A stretch of 51,250 nt of DNA from Hyphomicrobiales bacterium (GTDB taxonomy: Bacteria > Pseudomonadota > Alphaproteobacteria > Rhizobiales > Rhizobiaceae): positions 1-51,250 of the forward strand of contig UCKU01000059.1 of assembly GCA_900473185.1 (NCBI GenBank), written 5' to 3'. Position 1 is the stretch's first letter; every line of letters begins with the position of its first letter. The position numbers were made by a program, and so were the translations under genes. The notes under the pieces were generated by a model. It saw nothing but the letters and a program-made list of their open reading frames with translations, searched no databases and was not told where the DNA came from. Shown here piece after piece: positions 50,638-51,250 of the stretch.

Positions 50638-51250
50638 ATGCGTTTCGCAACTTTTGCGTCCATAGCTGCGCTTTCAATGATCATGGCTTCCAGCCCGCTG
50701 GCGATCACCGGCTTCGATAGTGCCGCCATGGCAAAGGACGGTGGAAACGGCGGCGGCAATGGTGGCGGCAACGGCGGTGGTAACGGCGGGGGCAATGGCG
50801 GCGGACACGGCAGCAGCAACGGTGGCGGCAATGGCGGCGGACAAAGCGGCAGCCACGAAAATCGCGGCCACCAGTCCGGCAGTTTCCAGTCCGGCAATTC
50901 ATCGCACGACGGTTCGAAATCCGCCAAGGGCAAATCCGGCGAGGCGAAGACGAAATCGCTCAATGCAAAAAACACCACAACCGATATCAAGCAGAAGAAC
51001 CTGGCCTCCGAACTAAAGGGCCTCAACTCTCTCAACCGCAGCTACAAGGCCTATCTGCACACGTCCGATCCGAAGATGACCGCGATCGCCGCCTACGCCG
51101 TGGCCTATGCCCAGTTTGAACTCGACAACGGCATCGAGCCTTCCGTCGACGATCCGGTCCTCGGCGATGCGGCATTGGAGGATGCGCTGGCCGCCGCAAC
51201 GCGTAGCGGCGAAGTGAGCCCGGAAGTCCTCGCCGAGGCCAAGACCATCC
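50638..51250 (+). CDS. Exported Gly/Asn-rich protein, cut by window end
   Basis: At least 204 residues; the 3' end lies beyond the window. A signal peptide (FASIAALSMIMASSPLAI) is followed by a Gly/Asn repeat (GGGNGGGNGGG type, about 40 residues), a Ser/His/Gly segment (SGSHENRGHQSGSFQSGNSS) and then a helical domain (LASELKGLNSLNRSYKAYLHTSDPKMTAI). GAGGGAGAGACGG provides a ribosome site. The exported Gly-rich part may be an adhesive or surface-layer segment; no family was recognised. Confidence 0.75.
   Translation, partial: MRFATFASIAALSMIMASSPLAITGFDSAAMAKDGGNGGGNGGGNGGGNGGGNGGGHGSSNGGGNGGGQSGSHENRGHQSGSFQSGNSSHDGSKSAKGKSGEAKTKSLNAKNTTTDIKQKNLASELKGLNSLNRSYKAYLHTSDPKMTAIAAYAVAYAQFELDNGIEPSVDDPVLGDAALEDALAAATRSGEVSPEVLAEAKTI

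Overview
The window is GC-rich, densely coded chromosomal DNA. Codon use, Shine-Dalgarno sites and gene families (a dmeR/dmeF pair, a DUF5939 adenylate cyclase, a quinate/shikimate ABC cluster, a DUF2933 protein behind a copper ATPase) all point to the Rhizobiaceae (Rhizobium/Agrobacterium). This assignment rests on gene content only. No rRNA, tRNA, CRISPR array or insertion sequence was recognised.

Region 1 (134-7686) is a quinate/shikimate catabolic and uptake unit. A two-domain 3-dehydroshikimate dehydratase reads left. Facing it are a periplasmic binding protein, a type II 3-dehydroquinate dehydratase, two permeases, an ATPase, a Gfo/Idh/MocA oxidoreductase and an AroE-like dehydrogenase. 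The divergent spacer carries a near-perfect 18-bp inverted repeat, a likely operator. Together the genes would import quinate or shikimate and convert it to protocatechuate.

Region 2 (7.7-14.4 kb) is accessory in character. It holds a leftward NdpA/YejK-like protein with a two-helix membrane protein, an HNH-type protein with a CxxC/CxxHN motif, a small lipoprotein, small unrecognised ORFs including a 46-residue membrane protein with a strong ribosome site, and long weakly coding or AT-rich gaps. The NdpA-membrane-HNH set is the best candidate for an undescribed (possibly defence) module.

Region 3 (14.4-26.7 kb) starts with a Cache-HAMP class III cyclase and continues into a copper-resistance island of two divergent operons. 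Leftward: a CxxxCxxC exported leader protein, a Met-rich multicopper oxidase, a Cu+ P1B-ATPase and a DUF2933 protein. Rightward: a cytochrome c'-like protein, cytochrome b561, a second Cys-motif exported leader, a lipoprotein, a TolC-type channel, a second multicopper oxidase, a cupredoxin and a CusF-like chaperone. Both operons place a short exported Cys-motif protein with Pro-Pro near its end, followed by a hairpin, ahead of an oxidase. This resembles the CutF/CruR copper-responsive translational control of other proteobacteria, apparently used twice.

Region 4 (26.7-42.5 kb) contains small membrane and exported proteins, a decayed XRE antitoxin, a tightly overlapped DUF805-DUF4129-DUF4350-MoxR-DUF58-SpoIIM-RDD operon, a P-loop kinase lacking its Walker A lysine, a TPR adenylate cyclase, a VIT-like membrane protein, a DUF5939 adenylate cyclase, a DUF4952-like protein, a cytochrome P460 and an AHSA1/SRPBCC protein.

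Region 5 (42.7-51.25 kb) contains an HNH protein, a MerR regulator divergent from an MFS exporter, an orphan RHH antitoxin, a GH25 lysozyme-like protein with an altered active site, an SDR oxidoreductase, the dmeF/dmeR nickel-cobalt efflux unit with its operator, a YqaA/DedA-type membrane protein and a Gly/Asn-rich exported protein cut by the window end.
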